Shown here: positions 17,623-25,934 of the stretch, piece after piece | How the letters are laid out: every line of letters begins with the position of its first letter | Position numbering within the stretch: the first letter of the stretch is position 1 | Assembly: GCA_027296055.1 (NCBI GenBank) | Contig: JAPUJT010000056.1 | Coordinates: forward strand, 1 to 37,865 | Length of the DNA: 37,865 bases | Reading direction: 5' to 3' | DNA from: Planctomycetota bacterium | GTDB lineage: Bacteria > Planctomycetota > JAPUJT01 | Program-made: the position numbers and the translations under genes | Notes under the pieces: generated by a model | Databases searched by the model: none | The model's input: the letters and a program-made list of their open reading frames with translations, nothing else | What the model was told of the DNA's origin: nothing

Positions 17623-18099
17623 CTAGGCGCCCTTCCCGACGAGCTCCTTCGCTCGTTGGATCAACTGATCGACTCGTTCCCGGCTGACGCCCAGCCTCGA
17701 TGAGATGTTCGCGTAGGATGCGCCCTGGAAATAACGTAGGACGGTGGGCCCCCGAAGATTTTCGGGCAAACTCTGGACCTTCTCCAGGGCCTCGTCTCGA
17801 GCCGGGCCGGTGGATCCGTCGCCGGCGGTTCCGGAGCCCGACCGGGTGTCGCGGATGATCTCCAGGGCCGTCTCGTGGAGCCAGCTTCGAAACTTGCCGG
17901 GATCCGGCATGCGCGAGATCCCGGTCAGGGCCTTGACGAGGGCTCTCCTGGTGATCTCGGCGGCGACGACCGGCTCGCCCACGTGGTAGAGGGCAAGGGC
18001 CCAGACCTGACCCATATGCCTCCGGATCAGGGTGGTTTGCGCGCTGCGATCCCCCCTTCCGGCTCGGGGGGTGATGTCGTGGTCGATGGGAGCGGCCAT
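17623..18099 (-). CDS. ECF-like RNA polymerase sigma factor
   Basis: The 158-residue protein has the size of an ECF (group 4) sigma factor. The C-terminal region 4 is clear: LPENLRGPTVLRYFQGASYANISSRLGVSRERVDQLIQRAKELV, with the helix-turn-helix at S-Y-A-N-I-S-S-R-L-G-V-S-R-E-R. Region 2 is divergent (WALALYHVGEPVVAAEITRRALVKALTGI, then PGKFRSWLHETALEIIRDTRS) but keeps the ECF F-x-x-W-L-x-x-x-A layout. The SD is GAGGTAGAGGAAAC. It heads a two-gene operon with its anti-sigma factor. Such operons are often autoregulated, yet the promoter found (18115-18142) looks like a housekeeping one. Confidence 0.85.
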   Translation of the reverse strand: MAAPIDHDITPRAGRGDRSAQTTLIRRHMGQVWALALYHVGEPVVAAEITRRALVKALTGISRMPDPGKFRSWLHETALEIIRDTRSGSGTAGDGSTGPARDEALEKVQSLPENLRGPTVLRYFQGASYANISSRLGVSRERVDQLIQRAKELVGKGA

Positions 18100-18114
18100 G
18101 TTTCCTCTACCTCA

Positions 18115-18142
18115 TCCTTAGACGCTTCGGTGGATTGGTCAA
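18115..18142 (-). promoter_or_regulatory. Promoter of the sigma/anti-sigma operon
   Basis: The minus strand has TTGACC, a 16-nt spacer and TAAGGA, 15 nt upstream of the ATG at 18099. A 17-nt spacing to AAGGAT is the alternative register. Confidence 0.45.
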
Positions 18143-18174
18143 GCCGTAGAGGGGTGCGGACTCTGGCACCCACC

Positions 18175-18203
18175 TTGATCCAGTGACACCCTCAGCCTAG
18201 GAT
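18175..18203 (+). promoter_or_regulatory. Promoter of the malic enzyme gene
   Basis: TTGATC, a 17-nt spacer and TAGGAT, with a predicted start near 18210. It is divergent from the sigma-factor promoter. Confidence 0.55.
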
Positions 18204-18237
18204 TTATCTTTCCGCGCACGACGAACAGGAGGATGCC

Positions 18238-19968
18238 TTGCAGGAATATCGTCCACAGATAGACCCCGAGACCGGAGAGAAAACTCTTCCCGTCCATACG
18301 CGTGGGAGGGATCTGGTCGAAACCGCCCTCCTGAACAAGGGGACCGCCTTCACGCATCGGGAGCGCGTCGAGCTGGAGCTCCTGGGCGTCCTTCCCCCGG
18401 CCGTCAACACGATGGAGCAGCAACTCGACCGAGTCTATGAAAACTTCTCCCGGAAGAAAGATGATCTCGAGAAGTACGTCCACCTGATCAACCTCCAGGA
18501 CCGAAATGAAACCCTCTTCTACAGTCTCCTCCTGAAGCACATCGAGGAGATGATGCCGATCGTCTACACTCCCGTCGTGGGCCTGGCCTGCCAGCAGTTC
18601 AGCCACATTTTTCGCCGTCCCCGAGGCCTGTACGTGACGGCCGAGAATGTGGACCGCGTGGATGAGCTGCTCTTGCGCGGCGGCTCTCGAGAGATCGCCG
18701 TGATCGTCGCCACCGACAACGAGGGAATCCTCGGCCTCGGCGACCTCGGGGCGGGCGGAATGGGCATCCCGATAGGAAAGCTCTCGCTCTACACCGCGGG
18801 GGCGGGAATCCACCCCGCCCGATGTCTGCCGGTCTCCCTCGACGTGGGGACGAACAACGCGGCGCTCCTGGCGGACCCTCTCTACCTGGGAGTGCGCGAG
18901 GAGCGGCTACGGGGAGACGCCTATTTCGATCTCATCGATCGGTTCCTGAAGGGGGTCAAGAAGATCCATCCCGGAGCGCTCGTCCAGTTCGAGGACTTCA
19001 GTCGCCAGAACGCTTTCACGATCCTGGACCGATACCGGAACGAGCTGCTCTGCTTCAACGACGATATCCAGGGGACCGGGGCGCTGGTCCTCGCCGGCGT
19101 GAAGGCATCACTGAGGCTGCGGAAGGAGAAGTTGAGTGAGCAGAAGTTTGTCATCGACGGCGCCGGAGCCGCCGGAATCGGAATCTCGCGGATCCTCACG
19201 CTCGGGTCCATGGCCGAGGGGGTGTCAGAGCGCGAGGCGAGGGAGAAGATCTGGGCCCTCGATAGCCAGGGCCTGATCATCGATGACCGCCCCGGCCTAC
19301 AGGAATACAAGAAGCCATTCGCCAGGCGGCGCAAGGACGTGGAGGGGTGGACCCCGGCGACGCCCGGGCGCATCGAGCTGGTCGACGTCGTCAGATACGT
19401 GATGCCTGACGTCCTGATTGGGACCTCAGGCCAGGCGGGACAGTTCACGGAAGACGTGCTCCGGCTGATGGGGGAGGCGGACGAGAGGCCGTTGATCTTC
19501 CCCCTCTCGAACCCCACCGACAAGGCGGAGTGTCACCCCGTGGCCGCCCTTCGAGCCACGGGCGGCCGAGCCCTGGTGGCGACGGGGAGCCCCTTCGGGG
19601 ACGTCGAATACGAAGGGCGAACGATCCCGGTGGCGCAGGGGAACAACGCCCTGATCTTTCCGGGCCTCGGGCTCGGGGCCGTGGTGATGGGGGCATCACG
19701 AGTGACGGATGGGATGCTCCTCGCCGCCGCTCGATCCCTCTCGACCACTCTTTCCGAGGAGAGGCTGCAGGAGGGGGCCCTCTACCCTCCGGTCAGCCGT
19801 TTTCGGGAGATCGCACACCGCGTGGCCGTCCAGGTCGCCTTCCAGGCCGGAGAGGACGGCGTGGCGGAATCTATCTCGAAGGATGAGGCGCTAAGGCGGG
19901 TGGATGCCGAGATGTGGGCTCCCGAGTATCTGCCCTACCGAGCAGCCGATGGGAAGGGAGTCCAATGA
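18238..19968 (+). CDS. maeA: NAD-dependent malic enzyme (SfcA/MaeA type)
   Basis: The enzyme oxidatively decarboxylates malate to pyruvate. At 576 residues it matches the large, eukaryote-like/SfcA class rather than the shorter MaeB class. Landmarks are NLQDRNETLFYSLL, MMPIVYTPVVGLACQQ, the metal/malate-site block VQFEDFSRQNAFTILDRYR, the class signature CFNDDIQGTGA, and the dinucleotide-binding loop GAGAAGIGISRIL. The C-terminal part has FPLSNPTDKAECHP and NNALIFPGLGLGAV. The start is a TTG, chosen because a perfect AGGAGG (18227-18232) lies 5 nt before it; the ATG within that leader is out of frame. The TGA stop overlaps the next start (ATGA at 19965), linking it to an unrelated-looking lipoprotein. 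NAD use is inferred from the class. Confidence 0.94.
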   Translation: MQEYRPQIDPETGEKTLPVHTRGRDLVETALLNKGTAFTHRERVELELLGVLPPAVNTMEQQLDRVYENFSRKKDDLEKYVHLINLQDRNETLFYSLLLKHIEEMMPIVYTPVVGLACQQFSHIFRRPRGLYVTAENVDRVDELLLRGGSREIAVIVATDNEGILGLGDLGAGGMGIPIGKLSLYTAGAGIHPARCLPVSLDVGTNNAALLADPLYLGVREERLRGDAYFDLIDRFLKGVKKIHPGALVQFEDFSRQNAFTILDRYRNELLCFNDDIQGTGALVLAGVKASLRLRKEKLSEQKFVIDGAGAAGIGISRILTLGSMAEGVSEREAREKIWALDSQGLIIDDRPGLQEYKKPFARRRKDVEGWTPATPGRIELVDVVRYVMPDVLIGTSGQAGQFTEDVLRLMGEADERPLIFPLSNPTDKAECHPVAALRATGGRALVATGSPFGDVEYEGRTIPVAQGNNALIFPGLGLGAVVMGASRVTDGMLLAAARSLSTTLSEERLQEGALYPPVSRFREIAHRVAVQVAFQAGEDGVAESISKDEALRRVDAEMWAPEYLPYRAADGKGVQ

Positions 19969-21644
19969 GACTATTCCTTGGGGCTTTTGCGATGACGATC
20001 GTCCTCGGTTTCTGTGCCGCGTGCGGCAGCTCGAGCAGCTCGAGCAAGCGCCCGTCCCGGCCGGCTCCCACCGTCAACCCCACGCCGGCCGACGGTGCGA
20101 TCGATGTCGCACTGAACGCCACCCTGTCCTGGGACCCTGCCGCCCGCACCGACCTCTATGCCGTCTACTTCGGGACGAGCTCCCCCGGGACCTTCCTGGG
20201 GAGCCAGCCCGGCACGACGTTCGATCCCGGCTTGCTCGTGGCCGGCGTCCGATACTTCTGGAAGATCGACTCGGTGAACTCGGTCGACATCACGACCGGA
20301 GCGGTCTGGACCTTCGACACCGTGCCGCCCCCGCCGGCGCAGGTGGGCAACCCCTCACCTCGCAACGAAGAGGGTGATGTCTCCTCGGGAGCCATCCTCA
20401 CCTGGGACATGGCCACGGGAGCCGCTTCCTACGACGTCTACTTCGGCACATGGAATCCTGGGAGTCCGGGGAGTCCGGGCGTTCTTCAGGGGAATCAGAC
20501 GGGGACGAGCTTCGATCCGGGTCCCCTCGCGAACCTGACGAGGTACGTGTGGCGGATCGATGCGATCAATGCGGGCGGGACGACTACGGGGCCCGTCTGG
20601 TCGTTCACGACCTTCCCCCGCGGCGAAGATCGGACCCTCGTCGTCGACAATCTCCAGAGCCCCACCTCACAGGCCATCGCCAGCTACTACAGGGGTCTGA
20701 GGCCTTCGACGCGGCTCCTCACGATCGACGTCGTGGAGCAGGAGACCGTCAACCGGGCCACGTTCGACACCGATATCCTGGCGCCGATCGAGACCTACCT
20801 GGTGAACGGCGGTCTCCAGGATGAGATCTGGTATATCGTGACGACCAAGGGGGTTCCTCTCCGGATATCAGGGAACCCCGGATCGGTCTGCGTGAGCGAT
20901 GAGCGGGCATCCGTCGACTCCGAGCTGACACACGCCCTACGGCCGGTGGGCCTACCGGGCAAGGTTTTCAACCCGTTCTACGGCGCGACGGTCCCGTTCT
21001 CACGCCCCGCGATCGACCTGTACCTCGTCTGCCGGCTCACCGGCTACGAGACGGACGTCGATCTGGATGGGATTCCGGATGACTGCAAGGCCCTGATCGA
21101 CCGTGGCTTCTCGCCAGTGCCAGGGCCCGTGGCCAGCCCGACGGGAAAGTTCGTGCTCGACCAGTGGCCGCCGAGGGGCGTGCTCGGAAATGACTGGATG
21201 GTCGAGGCCGATGGGCTACTTCAGGCGGCAGGCCTCAACACCGTCCTGGATCAGACCAACACCTACCTGCGGGGAGAGACGGAAGTTCTCGGGTATGCCT
21301 CGTGGGGAAGCAACGATGGGGACAACAACACCCCCCCCTACGCCACGATGCACCAGTTCGTTCCGGGGGCTGTCGTGACCACCTACGTCTCCACGAGTGC
21401 CCGGTCCTTCATGACGGGGACCGCGTACGGTCAATCCCTCATCGCCGATCTGATCGGGGAGGGGATCACGGGGGCCAACGGCCACGTCTACGAACCGTGC
21501 CTGGACGCCGTGGCCCGGCCACAACTCCTCCTGGACCGGTACACGAAAGGGTGGAACCTCGCCGAGTCGTACTACGCTTCGATCCGGTATCTTTCCTGGA
21601 TGAACGTGGTCGTCGGAGACCCCCTCTGCTCCCCCTGGGAATAG
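19965..21644 (+). CDS. TIGR03790-like lipoprotein with two Fn3-like domains
   Basis: From ATG 19965 the 559-residue protein has a short lipoprotein signal (LGAFAMTIVLGFCAAC, then a serine run). Residues ~35-215 are two fibronectin-III-like repeats sharing LSWDPAA/LTWDMAT, YAVYFGTSSPG/YDVYFGTWNPG and YFWKIDSVN/YVWRIDAIN. The rest resembles the TIGR03790 family as I remember it: YYRGLRPSTRLLTIDV, EIWYIVTTKGVPLRI and a C-terminal YLSWMNVVVGDPLCSP. That family has no established activity; a caspase/gingipain-like fold has been suggested for relatives, which I cannot confirm here. A longer in-frame start exists at 19914 but lies inside maeA and lacks a better signal. It overlaps maeA by 4 bp. Confidence 0.8.
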   Translation: MRLFLGAFAMTIVLGFCAACGSSSSSSKRPSRPAPTVNPTPADGAIDVALNATLSWDPAARTDLYAVYFGTSSPGTFLGSQPGTTFDPGLLVAGVRYFWKIDSVNSVDITTGAVWTFDTVPPPPAQVGNPSPRNEEGDVSSGAILTWDMATGAASYDVYFGTWNPGSPGSPGVLQGNQTGTSFDPGPLANLTRYVWRIDAINAGGTTTGPVWSFTTFPRGEDRTLVVDNLQSPTSQAIASYYRGLRPSTRLLTIDVVEQETVNRATFDTDILAPIETYLVNGGLQDEIWYIVTTKGVPLRISGNPGSVCVSDERASVDSELTHALRPVGLPGKVFNPFYGATVPFSRPAIDLYLVCRLTGYETDVDLDGIPDDCKALIDRGFSPVPGPVASPTGKFVLDQWPPRGVLGNDWMVEADGLLQAAGLNTVLDQTNTYLRGETEVLGYASWGSNDGDNNTPPYATMHQFVPGAVVTTYVSTSARSFMTGTAYGQSLIADLIGEGITGANGHVYEPCLDAVARPQLLLDRYTKGWNLAESYYASIRYLSWMNVVVGDPLCSPWE

Positions 21645-21678
21645 GCCCCGGACTAGATTCCTGTGACCGACTCTTACT

Positions 21679-23700
21679 TCACTTGTGCTTGAAGGCGGCC
21701 TTCGATCGAGGCCCCTTGGTGAGGAAATTCTCCACGCCGATGCGGGCGTCCTCCGTGGCGAAGCAGTCGCCGAAGAGCTTCGCCTCCAGGGCGAGACCCT
21801 CCTCCAGGGGCAGGCGGGCGCCTTCCAGGATCGCCCGGCAGAGGATCTCGTCTATCGCCTTGCTGCGGTGGCCGATATCGACGTCGGGGAGTCGTTCGGG
21901 AGCGTCGATGGGCCCCGTCTCCAAGCGGGGGAGATCCTCCTCACCCCGGGCGATCCGCCGGGCGAGTTCGGCCGCCTCGGCAACGAGATCCCCCTCTACT
22001 TCCCGCAGGATCAGCCCCATCCGCACCGCCTCCTCCGATGAGATCATCCGGGCGGCTCGCATCAGATGTGCGGCGGGCTCTATGCCGATCAGCCTGGGGA
22101 GTCGCTGGGAACCTCCCGCCCCGGGGATGATCCCGAGGTTGACCTCGGGTTGGCCGGCAAGGACGGAAAGACCCTTCCTCGCTACGCGAGTGGTGCAGGC
22201 CATCGCCAGCTCGTTCCCTCCCCCCAGGGCAAGGCCGTTCATCGCACAGACGACCGGCTTGCCCAGTCGCCCGATGCTGTCGAGGAGCGCCTGCGACGCC
22301 TTCGAGGTTCGCTCAGCATCTTCGGGGCTCTCGATGGCGGCGAGGAAACTCACGTCGGCTCCCGAGACGAAGGCCTTCGTCCCGTACCCGGTGATCACGG
22401 CCCCGATCACGCGCGGGTCCTCGGCGATCGCCCCCAGATGGCGCTGAATCTGATCGAAGACCTCCCCGTTCAGGGCGTTCAGGACTCGCGGCCGACGGAT
22501 CGTGACGACGGCGACGTCTCCCCGGTCCTCGCGCAGGACGTAGGGTATCTCCCAGGGAAGTCCTTTCTCCTCCTGCTCGGAGAGGACCCTCGCCACGGGG
22601 AATCCTTCGTTCCTCTCCGCGTAGTCCTGGACGAGCTTTCGCGCGTGCGAGATGCCGATCTGATTCATGAGCCGGAAGGGAGCCCGGATCTCGAGACCCA
22701 TCTCGACGGCCATTTCGAGATCGGCGAGCGTGGCGATCCCGCTATCGAGAACCTCGCAGACCAGACCTAAGAAAGCGCCCTGCAGTCGGGATGCGATCTC
22801 GCCCTCCCGTTCGGCGTCCAGCGGGACTTCCTCGCCTCGCCGGGCGACGTCCCACGCCTCGCCCTTCTCGACCGCCTCCTTCAGAATGCGGGGCGACCGG
22901 AACCAGGGAGAAATCTTCTCCCCCATCACATCCAGCCCGTGGAGAGTGATCGGATTGCCCCCCGTGAGGTTCATCGCCGTGAAAGGGCCGATTCCCAGTC
23001 CGAGGGCGATACACGCCGCCCGATCCACTTCCTTCGACGTCCCCAGTCCTTCTTCCACACAGAGGGCGGAGGCGAGAAAGATCCCCTCGAAGATCGGGTC
23101 GAGCGCGTATCCATACCGGCTCTTCACCTGGATCGGCGCCTTTCCGATCTCCTCATAGAATTCCAGAAGGAACCGGACGAGGTCGGGATCCGTATCGGGC
23201 GATGGAACGATCTCGAGCGCGCGATTTCTCTCTGCGGGGAAGAAATAATGGATCACCAGCGCCCGCTGGGGGCGGGCGAGCCCCTCGAAGATCACCTCGG
23301 GCTCGAGGTGGGATGAGTTCGAGGCGAGGATCGCATCATCGCCGCAGACCCGGGACAGATCGGCGAAGATCTTTCTCTTCAGATCCAGGTTCTCCGTCGC
23401 CGCCTCCACCACGAGGTCGCATCCCTCCAGGTCGGCGTAGTCCCCCGAGAAGAGAAGATTCTTCCTCATTCCATCGGCGACTTCGGCCGTGAACGCCCCG
23501 CTCTCGACCCCCCGGCCGACCTTCTTGGCCACGCGGTCCTCGCCTCGCTTCAGCGCCTCCTCCACGATGTCGACCACGACGACGGGCGTCCGGGACCCGT
23601 GCAGGACCTTCGTGAAGAGCAGCGCAATGTCGGGGCCGATGTTCCCCGATCCGACGACGCCGACCTTTCGAAACGTTCTCCCCCTGAACGTGTAGGGCAT
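21679..23700 (-). CDS. Fused 3-hydroxyacyl-CoA dehydrogenase / enoyl-CoA hydratase, dehydrogenase first
   Basis: A bifunctional beta-oxidation-type enzyme of 673 residues. Residues ~10-195 are the NAD-binding dehydrogenase domain (GVVGSGNIGPDIA, LVVEAATENL, LASNSSHL, and the catalytic His in VIHYFFPAERNRALEIV). Residues ~200-385 are the dehydrogenase C-terminal domain. Residues ~395-600 are a crotonase domain with both catalytic glutamates in place (NGLALGGGNELAMAC; AGQPEVNLGIIPGAGG). Domain order is the reverse of FadB/FadJ, where the hydratase comes first; reversed fusions are known in some archaea and bacteria. It lies 24 nt downstream of the HAD gene in the same direction. The substrate chain length cannot be judged, and no thiolase is in the window. 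Confidence 0.92.
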   Translation of the reverse strand: MPYTFRGRTFRKVGVVGSGNIGPDIALLFTKVLHGSRTPVVVVDIVEEALKRGEDRVAKKVGRGVESGAFTAEVADGMRKNLLFSGDYADLEGCDLVVEAATENLDLKRKIFADLSRVCGDDAILASNSSHLEPEVIFEGLARPQRALVIHYFFPAERNRALEIVPSPDTDPDLVRFLLEFYEEIGKAPIQVKSRYGYALDPIFEGIFLASALCVEEGLGTSKEVDRAACIALGLGIGPFTAMNLTGGNPITLHGLDVMGEKISPWFRSPRILKEAVEKGEAWDVARRGEEVPLDAEREGEIASRLQGAFLGLVCEVLDSGIATLADLEMAVEMGLEIRAPFRLMNQIGISHARKLVQDYAERNEGFPVARVLSEQEEKGLPWEIPYVLREDRGDVAVVTIRRPRVLNALNGEVFDQIQRHLGAIAEDPRVIGAVITGYGTKAFVSGADVSFLAAIESPEDAERTSKASQALLDSIGRLGKPVVCAMNGLALGGGNELAMACTTRVARKGLSVLAGQPEVNLGIIPGAGGSQRLPRLIGIEPAAHLMRAARMISSEEAVRMGLILREVEGDLVAEAAELARRIARGEEDLPRLETGPIDAPERLPDVDIGHRSKAIDEILCRAILEGARLPLEEGLALEAKLFGDCFATEDARIGVENFLTKGPRSKAAFKHK

Positions 23701-23724
23701 GCTGATCTCCTCCGGTAGTTGGAT

Positions 23725-24435
23725 TCAGGAAGGCTCGGAAAGGGCGCGGATCGCCTCCGGGAGATCCTCCATCCTGCTGATGATCCTGTGCGGCATCTCG
23801 CCGGGGGTCCTTGGTCTCTGCGCCGCGTGCCGCCCCACTTTGAACTGGACGGATTTCATGCCGAGGAGGCGCGCCGGGACGATGTCGTTATCGATCCGGT
23901 CGCCGATCATCACGGACTCGGCGGCCGAGGCGCCCGCCTTTTCGAGTATCGCCTGATAGAGCCGCACGTCAGGCTTGAAGAGTCCGATCACCTCCGAGAT
24001 TCCCTTCACCTGGAACTGATCCCAGACCCCGTACTCCCGGAGGAGGCCCTCCACTCGGGCCGGTTGGTTGGCGATGATACCGAGCCGGTAATCGCTGGAT
24101 AGGTCCCGGATCGCCTCGGCGGCTCCGGATTGGATCGGGTTCAGCCTCCTGTAATCTGAATCGGACATGGACCTCAAATTCCCCCAGAATCTCTTCTTTA
24201 TCCGGCGATGACGGTCCAGATCCCCATCCGCAAGTCTCCAGGCGACGTACTCGGTGGTGGATCCCGCGTAAGCGACGATTCCCTCGTCAGAGAGCCGCTG
24301 ATAGAGGTCCTTATCACACGGGGCGCCCTCCGCCCCGGCCGCTTCTCGAAAAATACGTCCCCAGTGCTCCTGGAGGAGCGTCTCGTCGAGAATCGGCCCA
24401 CCCACGTCGAGAAACACCCATCGGATCGCAGTCAC
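23725..24435 (-). CDS. HAD-superfamily hydrolase
   Basis: The 236-residue protein has HAD motif I FLDVGGPILDE (nucleophilic Asp; the usual second Asp is Gly, as in many DVGGT-type HADs). It also has motif II at GIIANQP (N in place of S/T), motif III lysine in GLFKPDVRLYQAIL, and motif IV MIGDRIDNDIVPARLLGM. The alpha-helical cap lies between motifs I and II. This is most like the phosphoglycolate-phosphatase/haloacid-type subfamily I; the substrate is unknown. Translation starts at GTG 24435 behind TGAGGAAAT. The palindrome at 24459-24494 lies in its leader. Confidence 0.9.
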   Translation of the reverse strand: MTAIRWVFLDVGGPILDETLLQEHWGRIFREAAGAEGAPCDKDLYQRLSDEGIVAYAGSTTEYVAWRLADGDLDRHRRIKKRFWGNLRSMSDSDYRRLNPIQSGAAEAIRDLSSDYRLGIIANQPARVEGLLREYGVWDQFQVKGISEVIGLFKPDVRLYQAILEKAGASAAESVMIGDRIDNDIVPARLLGMKSVQFKVGRHAAQRPRTPGEMPHRIISRMEDLPEAIRALSEPS

Positions 24436-24458
24436 ATTTCCTCACCAATTAAAATTCG

Positions 24459-24494
24459 TGACGCGCACCAATTTTGCGATATTCGTGCGCGTCA
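24459..24494. repeat. Palindromic element, copy 2 (GACGCGCAC hairpin)
   Basis: The arms TGACGCGCAC and GTGCGCGTCA are perfect 10-bp inverted repeats with a 16-nt loop. Arms and the flank GTCATGxATT are shared with copy 1 (3094-3134), while the loops differ. It starts 12 bp past the nth stop codon and lies upstream of the HAD gene. Confidence 0.75.
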
Positions 24495-24506
24495 TGGATT
24501 TCGGTC

Positions 24507-25136
24507 TCATCTCGAACGGGTTACGCCCACCTTCGGGCAGAGCCCTTCGACGCGGCAGGTACTGCAATGCGGCGACAGGGGGGTGCAGACGTTGCGTCCG
24601 TAGGTCACCAGCAGGTCGTTCAGCTCGATCCAGTATCTACCCGGCAGGACCTCCCTGAGGACCATCTCCGTCTGGTCAGGAGTCCGGGTCTTGCAGAGGC
24701 CGAGCCGGTTCGAGACGCGGTGGACGTGCGTGTCCACACAGATGCCCGGCTTTCCGTAGCCGAGGCTCACGACGAGGTTGGCCGTCTTTCGCCCGACTCC
24801 GTGCAGGGTCAGGAGCTGATCTATCGTATCCGGGACACGCCCATCGAAGCGATCGATGATATCCCGTGCCACTCGCCGCAGGGACTTTGCCTTGGTGCGA
24901 TAGAAGCCGGCCGGGTAGATCGCACGGGCGATCGAGGCCTGCCGGGCTCGGGCCAGAGCGGGAAGGTCCGGGGCGATGGCAAAGAGCCTCTTGCTTGCCA
25001 CCGCCGTCACCTCGTCCTTTGTCCGCAGACTGACCATGCAGGAGGCCAGCACCCGGTAAGGATTCCGATTGCGGGCTACTCGCGTGACCACCGGCTCGAG
25101 ATGGCTCAGCGCCTCCCGGCGGAATGCGCGGATCAA
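24507..25136 (-). CDS. nth: Endonuclease III-like DNA glycosylase/AP lyase
   Basis: Nth removes oxidised pyrimidines and cuts at abasic sites in base-excision repair. The call rests on the helix-hairpin-helix LLTLHGVGRKTAN containing the catalytic lysine, the catalytic aspartate in ICVDTHVHRVSNRLG, and the 4Fe-4S loop Cys-x6-Cys-x2-Cys-x5-Cys near the end (CTPLSPHCSTC, then CPKV). The N-terminal helix has SLRTKDEV in place of the E. coli SAQATD, as in a common bacterial subfamily. TTG 25136 gives 209 residues, close to E. coli Nth. The frame is open to a TTG at 25277, but that would overlap mlaD by 98 bp with a low-complexity extension. It is downstream of mlaD in the same direction. Confidence 0.92.
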   Translation of the reverse strand: MIRAFRREALSHLEPVVTRVARNRNPYRVLASCMVSLRTKDEVTAVASKRLFAIAPDLPALARARQASIARAIYPAGFYRTKAKSLRRVARDIIDRFDGRVPDTIDQLLTLHGVGRKTANLVVSLGYGKPGICVDTHVHRVSNRLGLCKTRTPDQTEMVLREVLPGRYWIELNDLLVTYGRNVCTPLSPHCSTCRVEGLCPKVGVTRSR

Positions 25137-25179
25137 TCGGTTCCATGGGGGGACGGGGGGGACGGCGGGGACGAACCGA

Positions 25180-25929
25180 TCACTCCTCGGGATCGACTTC
25201 TTCCTCTTCGTCCGGCTCCTGCTCGGGATCTTCTTCCTCGTCGCTACCGAACCACTTCCACGGCTTGAACTTGTCAACGGTCCTCCCCCAGGAAGTGAAG
25301 GTCGCTCGCGTGGATTCCGTGATGCTCCTCAGGTTGGCCAGAGATTCCTGCAGGTCGATCATCGTCTGCTTCAGGTCGGCCGCCTCGTCTCCCTCGAGAT
25401 AGGACCTGAGGTTTTCCGTGATCGCGGCGGTGTTTTGGAGCGTCTCGTGGAGATCCTCCATCGCTTCCCCGATGTCGCCCAACCCCGAGGTGGGCTCGCC
25501 GTCCACCTGGGTCCCCTCGACGAGGATGGCGCCGGTCGTCCCGAAGGTGACCTCCACCCGCTTGTTTCCAAACAGGTTCTCATTGGATATCCGGAAGGTC
25601 GAGTCCTCCCGGATCCACTGGCTGACATCCTCGCGATCCTGGATCTGGAAATCAACAAGGTATCCGGGCTCCGGCCAGCGATCATTCGGTGCCGACACGC
25701 GGATCCGCTTGACATGCCCGACGTTCAGGCCAGCGAGGGATACAGGGTCCCCTACCTTCAGACCCGCCACGTTTCCGAAGCGCGCGGAGAGCTGATAGCG
25801 AGGCATAAACGGCATCTCCTTCTCGACGAGGAAGCCCGTCAGGGTGGCGAGGACGGCCAGGGTGATGATCGTAAGCAGCCCCACGAAAACGTTGTTCCTG
25901 AAGCTGCCCGAGCTCGGATGGGCCACCAC
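25180..25929 (-). CDS. mlaD: MlaD-type MCE-domain lipid transporter subunit
   Basis: The 249-residue protein has an N-terminal membrane helix (NNVFVGLLTIITLAVLATLTGFLV) and one MCE/MlaD domain (residues ~42-125: YQLSARFGNVAGLKVGDPVSLAGLNVGHVKRI and the VEVTF strand). A helical region with HETLQNTAAITENLRSYL follows, then a very acidic tail. MlaD is the periplasmic, substrate-binding ring of the MlaFED ABC transporter that moves phospholipids between membranes. The acidic C-terminus after the helices is unusual for E. coli MlaD. It starts with GTG 5 nt after the mlaF stop. Confidence 0.92.
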   Translation of the reverse strand: MVAHPSSGSFRNNVFVGLLTIITLAVLATLTGFLVEKEMPFMPRYQLSARFGNVAGLKVGDPVSLAGLNVGHVKRIRVSAPNDRWPEPGYLVDFQIQDREDVSQWIREDSTFRISNENLFGNKRVEVTFGTTGAILVEGTQVDGEPTSGLGDIGEAMEDLHETLQNTAAITENLRSYLEGDEAADLKQTMIDLQESLANLRSITESTRATFTSWGRTVDKFKPWKWFGSDEEEDPEQEPDEEEEVDPEE

Positions 25930-25934
25930 TCTAC

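Noticed and set aside
24507-25277. Long form of Nth from TTG 25277
   Set aside because: It overlaps mlaD by 98 bp and adds a basic low-complexity extension; TTG 25136 gives the normal family length.
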